Of a stretch of 64,000 nt of DNA, positions 41,512-52,225 are shown piece after piece; positions within the stretch are counted from its first letter, which is position 1; every line of letters starts with the position of its first letter. The notes below the pieces were generated by a model that worked only from the letters and a program-made list of their open reading frames with translations, had not been told where the DNA came from and did no database searches. Location: the NCBI GenBank assembly GCA_008360955.1, contig LUCM01009174.1, positions 67,719-131,718 on the forward strand. The letters run 5' to 3'. A program made the translations under genes and the position numbers. Source of the stretch: Fasciolopsis buskii. Taxonomy: Eukaryota; Platyhelminthes; Trematoda; Plagiorchiida; Fasciolidae.

Positions 41512-44436
41512 TGTAATAGAAATGCATTGGATAAGTTATTATTCGTCAAATAAGGCAAGTTGTTTTGAACTAAGACATCGGACTAATATCACATACCGAA
41601 CGAGGAACGTTTTGGTCCGAAATTTGTATACTTACGGTTTATGTAATCATTTCCAGTTGGGCCTGTCTCACGGGGGGAGACGAGCTCAACTAAGCCCCAG
41701 ATATTGTCAGTAGCGTCATTTCGTTGCATACCGGTCAATATTGCAGCTGGACCACATCACCCGGAAACGATCAAAGGTCACAACAGATCCATCTTGCTCG
41801 GACAGGTAAAACACTGAGCAATGGAGATTTGCTATTGAGTAAGAATGAAGTTTACCCATCAACCTTGGTTGGAAGTATAACTGTATAGCTTTTGTTGTTC
41901 GGCTATTGTTGCTGTCGCGATTCACATACTAATGACTGCTGAGTGAAATCCGGCTTTGGCACCTAGTACCAAGTGATTCGTCATCAGTAGCATTTTGCGC
42001 ATTTGCGCACGCAAATTTTTACATTACTAGAACAACATACATGTAAACGAAATTGGCGTTTCTCGAAATTTTCTCAAACAACTGCCGAACTCCGACCCCT
42101 ATCAATGGCTAATGAAGTGCTTTTGGCAACTTCATGACACTTTGAGTTCTTTGGTGTCAACATGTCCTTCTTTGTCTACCTGCACAAATCACACGTTGCT
42201 CTGTGCCTGGCATCGGGTGAAAGTCGGATCAGATAGCGGGGCAATAAACAAACGACTGAAAAGCAAAACCAACCTTATCTGAGATCCAGGTTCTAGATGA
42301 ATTTGCAGAAAAAAAATGCAGCAACAAATGAGACGAGAAAGTATGTATGTAGGCATTTTATACCTTTTCTGAAGATCACTATTTCAAAAGATCGCTGCAA
42401 AGAATCATCACTTCTTTCGTTGTTTCCACGTTCGATAAAGCAGGTTCTAAAATAATCTTCCGTCATTCGTCGGTATAACATGAACTTAATTTCACAACCA
42501 ATCGTGTGATATTCCATGAGAAGAAAAGTATCTAACTGTCAATCTCGGTGGCTTCCATCTGAAAATATTTATATCATTCATGTGAAGCTTTGACCTGCGT
42601 GAACAAAGGTATACCCTTCCTAGTCACACTTTTTGTTCATTGATTGACAATTTATTCGTGTTACTTCCTATGACAATCAATAATTACCAACAATGTCCAC
42701 AAAATATGTTTCCAATACTATCCATGTAGTTACTGCAAATAAGATATGGTCATTTCTACCTTGGAGCAATTATTGAGCAAGGGGCTGCACGCACATCGAC
42801 CAAGAGAGTTGAAAGTAGCAGTTTGGTTTGATTCTGTTTTGTACATCCCCTTCTGACAAACCGAAAATCTTTTTCAACGGGTCATTCACGTTATAAAAAC
42901 GCATAACATGTTACTAATGGCAATACAACGGGCAGAAAGCAGTATTTTTAATTGTCATGTTTACCCCGTCCGGTTTGCTTGCGAAACAGTCCTGTAAGTC
43001 CGCGGTCCTCACACGCGGCTACACAATATCTGGTAAGATTGGATGCCGTCGATGACAGTCGTCCCGAACTGATTTACATTTTTCATTCGAGGTGCTTACC
43101 TGCAGTTCAATTTCTCAAAATCTTAAGATGAACAGGTCAAAAGATAAAACCAGAACAACCATTCAAATTGAAAAGCTTGTATTTGTTCAAATAGAAGCAA
43201 ATATTTTGTGGATATTTCGGGCACTCGCTTTAGAAGCCTCTCGATTTGTTCACAATTAGCTTGCGTCTCAAATATTCTGGACTGATGAAGTCCTTCGCAG
43301 AGCCTTTGGGTGATAAAGGCACTCCTGCCACAGTTCTAGAAAGCGAAATTTCGCAGCCCTACATCGGGTTGACTGGTCTCCGGTAACCAGTCTAGAAAAT
43401 CTGGCTGAACCATAATTCCAAACCAACCACAGAAACTTAGTTCGCCCGTACTATGGAGGTAAAGGATATTTTCCTTAATTCTTCCTTCTTGGCGTTCAGT
43501 ATTTTCTTCATTCACCGTGGTTCCAGTGTCAGGGTTTGTAGTCTCATTTGCGCGAAATAAGAACAGACGGTTTATTCACCTTTCTACTTTGCAACAGATT
43601 GCAAAATTATTTTGTTTGCCTCGATAAGATAAATAAAAAGTGCCACAAAACTGCAGTTGTTTTACCATCTCATTGGCAAACTGTCTGCGTTCTAGATTCC
43701 TGTTTTCCAAGGGCCCGCTACGAGGTATTTATTTTGTACCCAACCTGAAATTGATTCATACCAGGTTGTCTCAGGAAATAATTGCGGTTGTACTGAGTGT
43801 GCTTTCTGGTCTCACACAAGTATATGCTATCTAAAAGCCTTGTCCAATCTAGCCAATTGTCATGGGCGATGGAGACGAAATGAGTTCAATGAATCCGGCG
43901 GTTTTCCGTGTTTCCACTTGTCTGAAGATCCGAACGAATTGCGGAATTTATCGCAACTTTTTGGGGTCAGTTTTGTTTGCACCCCATAGGCAAGTCTTCG
44001 AACATAGTGAAAGTGATGACTGATCCAGAATTTTGGAAAACCACAAATTACACCCACAATCAGTTTGCTTTATTACTATCTGGGATAAACCAGCGAATTT
44101 CCCATCCCGACTTCACTCGAACATTTCCGTGAATCCGAAGTCAAAGGAAGTGCCTTCCGTAATGCGTTATGTCTGCATTATGCACGTATACACCCGTATC
44201 GAATTTTGGTGAATCAGGAATGGAATAAACGGGGGACGTTTCAACAGTTCTGCATGAGACTGATGGCAGAAGTCAGAATGGTCAAAGCATTCAGAATAAA
44301 ACTGTCGCATTATTTGAAACATATGGTGACTATTTGAACAGTACATGAGATTAATGCAAATTTCCCGGTACTTTGATGAAAACGAAAACATATTCCGCCG
44401 TAACTATATGCCTGTTGCCCAAATAGTAAACATTAC
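41512..44436. other. No recognisable gene
   Basis: Short frames only. A local hairpin (GCCTTT/AAAGGC near 43300) next to CTGATGAAG was looked at as a ribozyme candidate and set aside. Confidence 0.45.
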
Positions 44437-44620
44437 CAGCAACCGCCATAAAAGCGGATAAGGTCGTGGCGTTTGAACGTCAAGGTCGCGGGTTCGAATC
44501 CTCCCACTGATGGTCAACTTCCCCACTTGGCAGCCCTCTGCTGGCCGCGGCCCCCTTGCTTAAAAATGACTTACATTGTTATTTCATTAATAAAGGAATT
44601 CGAAGATAAAAGATTAAAGA
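44437..44620 (+). repeat. SINE-A copy 3
   Basis: Head with AAAGCGGATAAGGTCGTGGC and an intact B box (CGGGTTCGAATCC near 44490). Body with TCAACTTCCCCACTTGGCAG, CTCTGCTGGCCGCGGCC and AAAAATGACTTACATTGTT. Ends with TTTCATTAATAAAG and a GAAGATAAAAGATTAAAG tail. It is well preserved except for the first 15 or so bases. Confidence 0.88.
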
Positions 44621-45579
44621 GCATTTTTCCCGTCGCAGTAGATTCGGCTAAACCGCGCGGTGACATTGGGGATACCTGTTGTTCCGAAACCTTCAGAGGC
44701 ATTTAGTACTTAAAGGACAGGACGAAATGTGGCTCACAAACTGGGCCTAGGTTCCCCTAGTGAGCTTACTTTTGTTCTTCGTGCACGGTTCTCACAATCT
44801 ATTAGATTATTTTGCGAGCGCAACTAAAATCCTATGTAAACCAGTGGATAATATAGTTCACATTTCTCACAGAAATATCAAAGATTTATCATTAACACGT
44901 GACTACCGCGGGTTCATCTGAGTACGCTCAAATATGCTTGACTGAGTCCGAAAACCTTGTATCACAATAAGTAATAATCCATATGTCATGGCGATTGTCT
45001 TCGTTGTGTCTATTGTTCACTTTCCCCTTATATTATCATATGGTTCGTCGTTGATATTCTGTTCCATTAACCTTCCAGGATTGTCCGTTGTGATGTTTCG
45101 CTAAATCGTACTGTCCATCAACTCAAAAATTTCTGCACACTCGGGCAAATGAACACCAATTTCTTTGTTTACGTCGGCTTAGTGAAAAACCTTAATTGCT
45201 TTGCTGTGAGTCTGAATTAATTACACCTTCGCATAGACAGCTGGAGGTTAGTTCATGTTATTGGGCTTGACGCGTACGGTTCAGCGTGATAAAACACGTA
45301 GTGCGATTAAGACCGTAAGTCGAATCTGAATGCAGACCACTGGGTCGAGGATATGCAAAACATTTCGTAGTTGTTTTTATTTTTCGTTTTTCCAAATAGA
45401 ACAGTGGGTAGTCGACAGTCACCAGCTGAATGACCGTAATTGTTAAGCCATAATTGATAAAGGGTTGTCGAAGCGCTGCATCTTTGGCTGCGTGCGACAT
45501 TGACAGCCGATCATCGAGGATAAGGGAAAATTATCATTCCAATGTGAAAAACGATGTCCTTTATACGAAAGTGAATAAA
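44621..45579. other. No recognisable gene
   Basis: Short frames only, no motif seen. Confidence 0.45.
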
Positions 45580-45750
45580 TGCAACTGGAGAAACGGAGAA
45601 GTTGGTCGCGTTTGGAAGGGAATTTTGCCGGTATGAATCTCCCCACCGACGACCAAAATCCCCACTTGGTAGCCTTCTGTTGGCAGCGGCCCTTTCCTGA
45701 AAATTATGTATACAGTTAGTTCAATATCAAGGATACAGGATGAAAAAGAT
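45580..45750 (+). repeat. SINE-A copy 4 (degraded)
   Basis: The recognisable body (CCCACTTGGTAGCCTTCTGT, GCAGCGGCCCTTTCCTGAAA) follows a damaged head. The A-box region still reads AAACGGAGAAGTTGGTCGC and the B box has become CGGTATGAATCTCC. The 3' tail is also altered (TTCAATATCAAGGATACAGG). Old copy. Confidence 0.7.
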
Positions 45751-46674
45751 GCCTTCCGAGCGAATTAGACGCTCGTCTGAATGCTATGCATCGTGTCTGC
45801 AAACTCAAGAAGAACGACATTGATACGGGTTACTATCCGATATAACGAAGAAGTGGATCACTATTGTCACCTGTGCGTAGCCACAAGTTGCCTGCGTGCA
45901 CTAGTGCCAAATTTCGGTCAGTATGCGAATCACTTTCCGTTATTTGGAGGAAAGGCGAACAAAAGTGGGTTGTTTAGAAGGTAAGAGAAATCGGAAACAA
46001 ATCGTGGTACGACCATCAGGGTTGACGACTTGAAGGTGTTCAAGCAAACAATCATCAGCCTCACCCGATTAAGTAAAATGACAAACGTTCAAGTTGACAG
46101 TTTCACTGCACACGTATTTGATTGGACCAGGTGTAGGTAACTGGGGTCGATGCGGCATGATAAAACAAGCTGGTAAATAAACCAATTTGACCGTGGGAAC
46201 TGGACAGGTATGTTGACACCGACAATGACAAACAAGAAGTGATGGCTTCCCACAGCTAGCCGACCAACTGGACGGTCGTAACAAGAAAATGTTGTGCTTT
46301 TACTCATAGTAAAATGCAAATGATTTACCGCTTCTCAATTAGTGCGATTAAACAACCGGTCGAATGTCTTTACCTCGTACCCCCGTACAGCGGCTAAGTT
46401 CCGCACATGATCTAGTAAAATTGGCGATAGACTGCTATCTGAAATAGTGCCAATTATAACTCATTGGAACATGCTTCGAAAGTAAATATATCGACCCGTC
46501 AAATTCGGCATCCTTCTAGCACATACTAAAAGTCAAATCGGAATAACAGATCTTTACATATAATAGCCCGGACAGATTTTAGCGATACTCACGATTTCGT
46601 TTCATACCTTCGATTGTTTATTGATAGATGAATTGAGCAGGAGCTAATGAAATTTACCAAGTAGTACCAGGTAG
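45751..46674. other. No recognisable gene
   Basis: Short frames on both strands, none recognised. Confidence 0.45.
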
Positions 46675-47004
46675 ATCATGTCCAAAGAACGCGTTGCACC
46701 TAGGCTACCTGCAGAGAAGTCATCTATCAGTAGGGGTCGATTATTTCGCGCTAGCAGCCGATAGCCATGCAAATTAGTGACGGATAGATGCAACATCATG
46801 TGGTGAAATTCATCAAACCGTTCTGAGCCTGCCTGGTAGCGTGATGGCTAAGGCATTTGACTCAGAATCGTTCGTCCCGAGTTCGCGTCCCAGTTCGTAC
46901 GCGATGGATGCGCACTGCTGATGATTCCTAGCAAGGATGAAACAACTGTACAGTGCTTAGTGCTTCTATGGTTTCTTAATGGTTTGTTGAGCGATGCTAT
47001 CATA
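46675..47004 (+). repeat. Repeat-B copy 2 (full length)
   Basis: Same three-part unit as the minus copy at 38642-38969. The 5' block runs from ATCATGTCCAAAGAACGCG through CTACCTGCAGAGAAGTCATC and AACATCATGTGGTGAA. The tRNA-like head starts near 46837 (CTGGTAGCGTGATGGCTAAG) with B-box-like GAGTTCGCGTCCC. The tail carries GCACTGCTGATGATTCCTAG, CAAGGATGAAACAACTG and GTTTCTTAATGG. A and B boxes suggest transcription by RNA polymerase III, but with about 160 bases of conserved sequence upstream of them. Confidence 0.75.
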
Positions 47005-47869
47005 TGGTTGATTATTTCGTAAGAACGGAGATATCAGCAAAAGTACCGCGGTAAATGGGATTGTCACAAATCGTTTTTCTTCTTGTTACAACCAGGAAAC
47101 AAGGGAATGAAATCATCTGAGGACTTTCGAGACAGGGTGGCCACGATATAAGTAATGCGGCACAGTCAAATCAAATTGTTTCACCTAAACTGGGTGAGTA
47201 AATAGCATGTTGATCAAAAAGATTCATTCTCTTTAAAAAATGGCATTAGGTTAATCAAGTGAACAATTTCATTGGGTTTTGCGAAGCAAAACCATTGGCA
47301 ACATTCAGTTTATCGTGTTTCAGCCTGATCATCAAAAGAGTTTATGAAAATAAGCCTAATGAGATTAAAGCGGACAGATGCTATTTTTTCAATCGTGAGG
47401 TGAGTCTTTACCAAAAATCTAGCTAGTGGTATGTTGAATAATCTGTTTAGGGTCGGGTCCGATTAAATCTGGCTGTTTTCCACCAAACCAGTGCATCGGC
47501 CCATATGAACGCCACAACCGCGGGTCATTACAGACGGTTAAATAGAGTACTGTTCTCAGGGCAACAGCTCTTGACCTTTTATGCTTGAGTCAGCGTCCAG
47601 GTCTACACTGTTCTTCGTGAACGATTCCGGGTTGAAAAACACTTGATGCGTGAACAATTTCGCACACTTTTCTCTGCATGCTCAGTTAACAACGTTTGGC
47701 CTCCGACCGGAAAGAGGCGAACATCGGGTCCTTTAGGGTGACACTCTCCGTCTAGTCCACAAAAAATTACAATTCGTCTTGCTGTGTGCACGTCTCTTTT
47801 CTACGAACCGCGAGTATCATCTACCTAACCAGAACACTGAAGAGAACAAATATAGCATACACTGACAAT
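47005..47869. other. No recognisable gene; one curious minus-strand frame
   Basis: At 47603-47791 the minus strand is open for 62 codons (includes LDGECHPKGPDVRLFPVGG). It sits in locally GC-richer sequence and may be a piece of an unrecognised repeat. No domain can be named. Confidence 0.35.
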
Positions 47870-48045
47870 GTCTGTCCGGTAGCCTAATGGCTAACGCGTC
47901 CGACTGAAAATCACCCGTCCCGTGTTCGCATCCCAGTTTCGGAAACCGTAGATATGCACTGCTGATGATTCCTAACAAGGATGAAACAAGTGAACAATGC
48001 TTTGATGGTATTTTTAATAGAGATCTCGATAGTGATATTGCATAG
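47870..48045 (+). repeat. Repeat-B copy 3 (head and tail only)
   Basis: Begins at the tRNA-like head (CCGGTAGCCTAATGGCTAAC, B-box-like CGTGTTCGCATCCC). It continues with GCACTGCTGATGATTCCTAA, CAAGGATGAAACAAGTG and a diverged 3' end. The 5' block seen in copies 1 and 2 is missing here, so either the unit is truncated or the head-plus-tail part can move alone. Confidence 0.72.
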
Positions 48046-48189
48046 CGACTAATTTCCAGAAGTATGGTTTGTTGCTGACACACTGGAATGGTATGATACA
48101 GCTATTACATATTAACAACTCGGTCTCGTTGGAACATCCCAACCATGGCAACACGGATCATACAATTTCAGTAATCATGACATAATTCA

Positions 48190-48403
48190 CCATGTGATAT
48201 CATCGTTAAGCCGACCATTAAGAAACCATGAATGTACTGTTTAGCTGTTTCATCCTTGCGAGGAATCATCAGCAGTGCACATCCACTGCGCCCAAACTGG
48301 GACGCGAACCCGGGGCGAACGATTTTGATTGAAAGGCATTAGCCATTGCGCTACCGGGCAGGCTCAGAACGATTTGTTGAACCTCACAACATGATGGTGC
48401 TAC
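48190..48403 (-). repeat. Repeat-B copy 4 (partial 5' block)
   Basis: On the minus strand the copy reads about 35-40 bases of the 5' block (CATCATGTTGTGAGGTTCAA, CGTTCTGAGCCTGCC). Then come the tRNA-like head (CGGTAGCGCAATGGCTAATG, B-box-like GGGTTCGCGTCCC), the GCACTGCTGATGATTCCT tail and GGTTTCTTAATGGTCGG. It lies inverted and only about 145 bases from copy 3. Confidence 0.74.
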
Positions 48404-50460
48404 AGTAATGTTAACCAACTCCTAAGAGGACAACTAGAAGACTTCTAACGATAGCATGGATTTATTGCATTTATAAATCTGCACTGGTTGAAATCAAGAG
48501 CTTACGCCGTCCTCAGCATGGACCTTAGGCTACGAATTCTAACATATTTTTGACTCCTCAGAATTTGAGAATGTCTGCATTATCTTTTGAAAAACAGGAC
48601 GACTTTCGGATGAAATCACTTCGCAGCGTAAAAAACAAATGCACCTGAGTGAGGGATGCCATTTTCTTTTGTGAATTCATTCAACCAAGAGGCAGACAAA
48701 ATATTATGACTGAGGAAGAAGGTCCCGATGCCGAAATGGCTGCAGAAAAACTGAGCTGTCTAATTAAATGTGTACCAAAATAGTTCACAATAACTAAACA
48801 ACATGTATGGATGTTTCTTCTGGCAGACTGCTGAAGGCAGGTTCAACGATGTGCACAACATATGTGGATACGGATCCAAAGATTGGTCGGCTTATTGCTC
48901 ATCGATTTGATCTTGTGCTTGTCCATTTTATCCGATCTCGGTCACACGAGTGATGATTCTTCCCAACACTAGATTGGAAACGGTAATTTTAAAGAGATCA
49001 TCCAATGGTGATACACGGCGTGAACTTTCGGATTGAATTTCGCGCCGCAAGGTTGTTTCATGTCCTCCTCCTCCCTATTACTCTTCGAGACAACTCAAGT
49101 GCTACGTTAGGTGTCTGAATATAAAAGTTTGCTCACTCCACAACAACGACAACATTTATATGGAGGATAATAGAAAGTTATGTTCTCATTCCTTCACATG
49201 CTTTCCTTACGAATAAAACACGTAAGCCGTCAGCGAGGTGAACATTTGCTCCCAGGCTTTGGACTGGATAATTTATGAAATTCCGAAAACAAATCATTGT
49301 CGACTGAGACCAGTTCCCTCTAGTGCCACCCATCACCCAACCTCCGAAGCGCGAAGGCCACAACCCAGGGCAACCTTATACAACAAAATTCTATCACTGG
49401 AGCTTAACTGTCTAATTTTCATTTGTAATTCACTCGCTAGGTGACTCGTCCGATCAACCTGTTAGAAATCATCTACGACTTTAGATAAAGACGCTTCTCC
49501 AACTGGTAAATAAATGAGAATGTAGGGATTACCGGTTCCAACTAAACAGTTGGTTAATTGGTAATCAAACCATAACACTGCAGGTGTCGTACATTTTTTT
49601 GGAGGTATCTCGTACACCTTCCCTGGATTTGTAGGATTACGGTTTGCGTAAACTAACCAGGCTATTCAATCGATCGCGAAAAATTAGTCTGTGATCTATA
49701 AAATAACAAAAACAGGTGGGAACTAGTGGTAACAATAGATCGACCTGAAATATGAATGACTCTTGTTGGAGAGTCGCTTCAACCGGAATCCGGGATAGGG
49801 TAGTTGCAAAAACGGTTAGACTGGGCTCGGAAATGCAAGAACCGTTTGATTTGCACTGAATTCCGTAGGATGTGATTTCATAGGCCTAGCAATTTCCTAT
49901 GGTGATATTGCTGTTCTATTGCCGAAAGCAATAAACTACTCATCTGCGTTCTTTATATGCCTAAGTGTTTTGTGAAACATTATGCTTTATATCTCGTGCA
50001 GAAATAAAAATGCTGAAAAACAATCTGGGGAAGCGAAACTTTGCAACAAGCCCAACGAATGTTAGTATGTTTCGGTTACTGGGTCCTAGTCAGTTCTCTC
50101 AGTGGTGAATCGTATTGAAGTAGTAAAAAGAATTGCCATTTCATCAATTCTGTTAAGAATGGGGTGTCTATAGAGCGGCAGTTGGTGTCTGGACATTCTC
50201 GAACGTACGTCGGTCTTTCTAGTGGTTGAGGCTTGAGGTTGCAATGAGGACGATCAATTTTCACTCCACCACTAGAGCTGAGTCTAATGTGTAGCTCAGG
50301 ACGGAAAATTGCTCCGGAGTTTCCAGTTATTGATGTGCGTTTTCAAGCGGAAAGGCTTAGATTATTTATAATGACATCCTGGACTATTTCTTAAAACTAA
50401 TTGTTTTCCATTTTACATCTTTATGAACCCTCACTGGTACAGTATGAAAGCGGTGGTGAC
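48404..50460. other. No recognisable gene
   Basis: Short frames on both strands, none recognised. Confidence 0.45.
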
Positions 50461-51343
50461 GTCTGCAAATACTGCGGCATCCCAACCGAGTTTCTGGGAT
50501 CATATCCACAACAGCCAGTCAACTCTTTCACATGGCATCCCCAGTTACATGAGATCGTGGTCCTGAAATGATGCACATTTTTATCATTAGCAATGGGAGC
50601 ATATAGTCAAAGTCAAAAAGATCATATCGACTTTAATTAAGTGTAATTCTGAGTAGTGAACAATTTAAACAAAACTATCACGTTTGGTAGTAACCAGTGC
50701 AATGACGCACGAGAGTAAAGTACTGATCACGAGGTGCATTTTAAACCAAATAATGCCTTGCACCCAACAATGTTTCGCCTATCTCGGTGGCCTAGCGGAT
50801 AAGCTCGTGTCGATCCTACGCGAAGGTCGCGGGTTCGAATCCCCCAATGCCGATCAACTTTCCCACTTCGCAGCCCTCTGTTGGCTGCGGCCCCATTCCT
50901 GAAAATTGATATATTTTGTTGTTTCACTAATAAATGGAGTTAAAGATAAAAGATAAAAAAAGATTTTAAAAAGTGATGTTGGCGATAAATAAAACGTCAA
51001 AGCTTCAATAAAAACAGCTGGACGAACTTATGCTTCATCGACAGTTTAATCCCACTACAGTTATTTATAGAACCTAATTTCTAGTTATCAGTATCGATCC
51101 ATCCTTGAAACAATTCATTTTTCAACTGTTGTCGTTACTGATCTTGGTTTAGTAGAAAAATGCAAGAGCTTTTCTACATGTTAGTGAATGAATATAAACG
51201 TCATCATTGTGCCGCATCATATCAAATACTTTCATTAGAGAATCATTTTTCCCTGGGACTGCCGCGCGATCCATTTGTCGCCAGATCTAAGTCTGGTCTC
51301 GATGAACGAAAAGGGAGAAAAAACCCACAATCATCGTCTCATA
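50461..51343 (+). repeat. First copy of an 883/881-base direct duplication
   Basis: Starts GTCTGCAAATACTGCGGCAT and ends TCATCGTCTCATA, immediately before the ambiguous base at 51344. It contains a SINE-A copy. It matches 51345-52225 end to end. By eye there are about 33 differences (31 substitutions and two single-base indels), all between 50642 and 51139. The first 181 and last 204 bases are identical between the copies. It also contains the start of a small ATG-initiated frame at 51160 that recurs at 52042. No product is recognised for it. Confidence 0.95.
50781..50965 (+). repeat. SINE-A copy 5 (in duplication copy 1)
   Basis: Well-preserved member. Head TCTCGGTGGCCTAGCGGATA; B box CGGGTTCGAATCCCC; head ends pair (CGGTGG with CAATGCCG allowing mismatches). 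Body CTGTTGGCTGCGGCCCCATT. Ends TTTCACTAATAAATGG and AAAGATAAAAGATAAAAAAA. The D-arm (GGATAAG) is typical of tRNA-Arg, so the head may derive from that tRNA; this is inference. Confidence 0.9.
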
Positions 51344-51344
51344 N
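51344..51344. other. Single ambiguous base (n) at the duplication junction
   Basis: The only n in the window. It separates the last base of duplication copy 1 from the first base of copy 2. This is consistent with a scaffolder's one-base mark for two contigs that overlap. Confidence 0.95.
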
Positions 51345-52225
51345 GTCTGCAAATACTGCGGCATCCCAACCGAGTTTCTGGGATCATATCCACAACAGCC
51401 AGTCAACTCTTTCACATGGCATCCCCAGTTACATGAGATCGTGGTCCTGAAATGATGCACATTTTTATCATTAGCAATGGGAGCATATAGTCAAAGTCAA
51501 AAAGATCATATCGACTTTAATTAAGGGTAATTCTGAGTAGTGAACAATTTAAACAAAGCTTTCATGTTTGGTAGTAACCAGTGCAATGACGCACGAGAGT
51601 AAAGTATTGATCACGAGGTGCATTTTAAACCAAATAATGCCTTGCATCTAACAATGTTTCGCCTATCTCGGTGGCCCAGCGGATAAGCTCGTGTCGTTCC
51701 TACGCGAAGGTCGCGGGTTCGAATCCCCCAATGCCGATCAACCTTCCCACTTCGCAGCCCTCTGCTGGCTGCGGCCCCATTCCTGGAAATTGATATACTT
51801 TGTTGTTTCACCAATAAATGGAGCAAACGATAAAAGATAAAAAAGATTTAAAAAGTAATGTCGGCAATAAATAAATCATCCAAGCTTCAATAAAAACAGC
51901 TGGACGAACTTATGCTTCATCGACAGTTTAATTTCGCTACAGTTATTTATAGAACCTAATCTCTAGTTTTCAGTATCGATCCATCCTTGAAACAACTCAT
52001 TTTTCCACTGTTGTCGTTACCGATCTTGGTTTAGTAGAAAAATGCAAGAGCTTTTCTACATGTTAGTGAATGAATATAAACGTCATCATTGTGCCGCATC
52101 ATATCAAATACTTTCATTAGAGAATCATTTTTCCCTGGGACTGCCGCGCGATCCATTTGTCGCCAGATCTAAGTCTGGTCTCGATGAACGAAAAGGGAGA
52201 AAAAACCCACAATCATCGTCTCATA
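51345..52225 (+). repeat. Second copy of the 883/881-base direct duplication
   Basis: Near-identical to 50461-51343, two bases shorter because of two single-base indels in A/T runs near the SINE tail. After its end the sequence continues into unique DNA. The frame that begins ATG-CAAGAGCTT at 52042 runs on to 52311 (89 codons), whereas in copy 1 it is cut by the n. No domain recognised in it. Confidence 0.95.
51664..51850 (+). repeat. SINE-A copy 6 (in duplication copy 2)
   Basis: Same insertion as copy 5, carried by the duplication. Head CTCGGTGGCCCAGCGGATAA, B box CGGGTTCGAATCCCC, tail AACGATAAAAGATAAAAAAG. It should not be counted as an independent insertion. Confidence 0.9.

Noticed and set aside
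43270..43360. CTGATGAAG next to a GCCTTT/AAAGGC hairpin, with GCGAAA further on, considered as a hammerhead ribozyme
   Set aside because: The spacing between the CTGATGA-like and GAAA-like boxes and the missing cleavage-site helix do not fit a hammerhead. An Infernal scan with the Rfam hammerhead models would settle it.
50781..51850. SINE heads at 50781 and 51664 (and 62182), considered as functional tRNA genes
   Set aside because: The anticodon arm does not fold properly and each continues into the shared SINE body and tail, so they are SINE heads.
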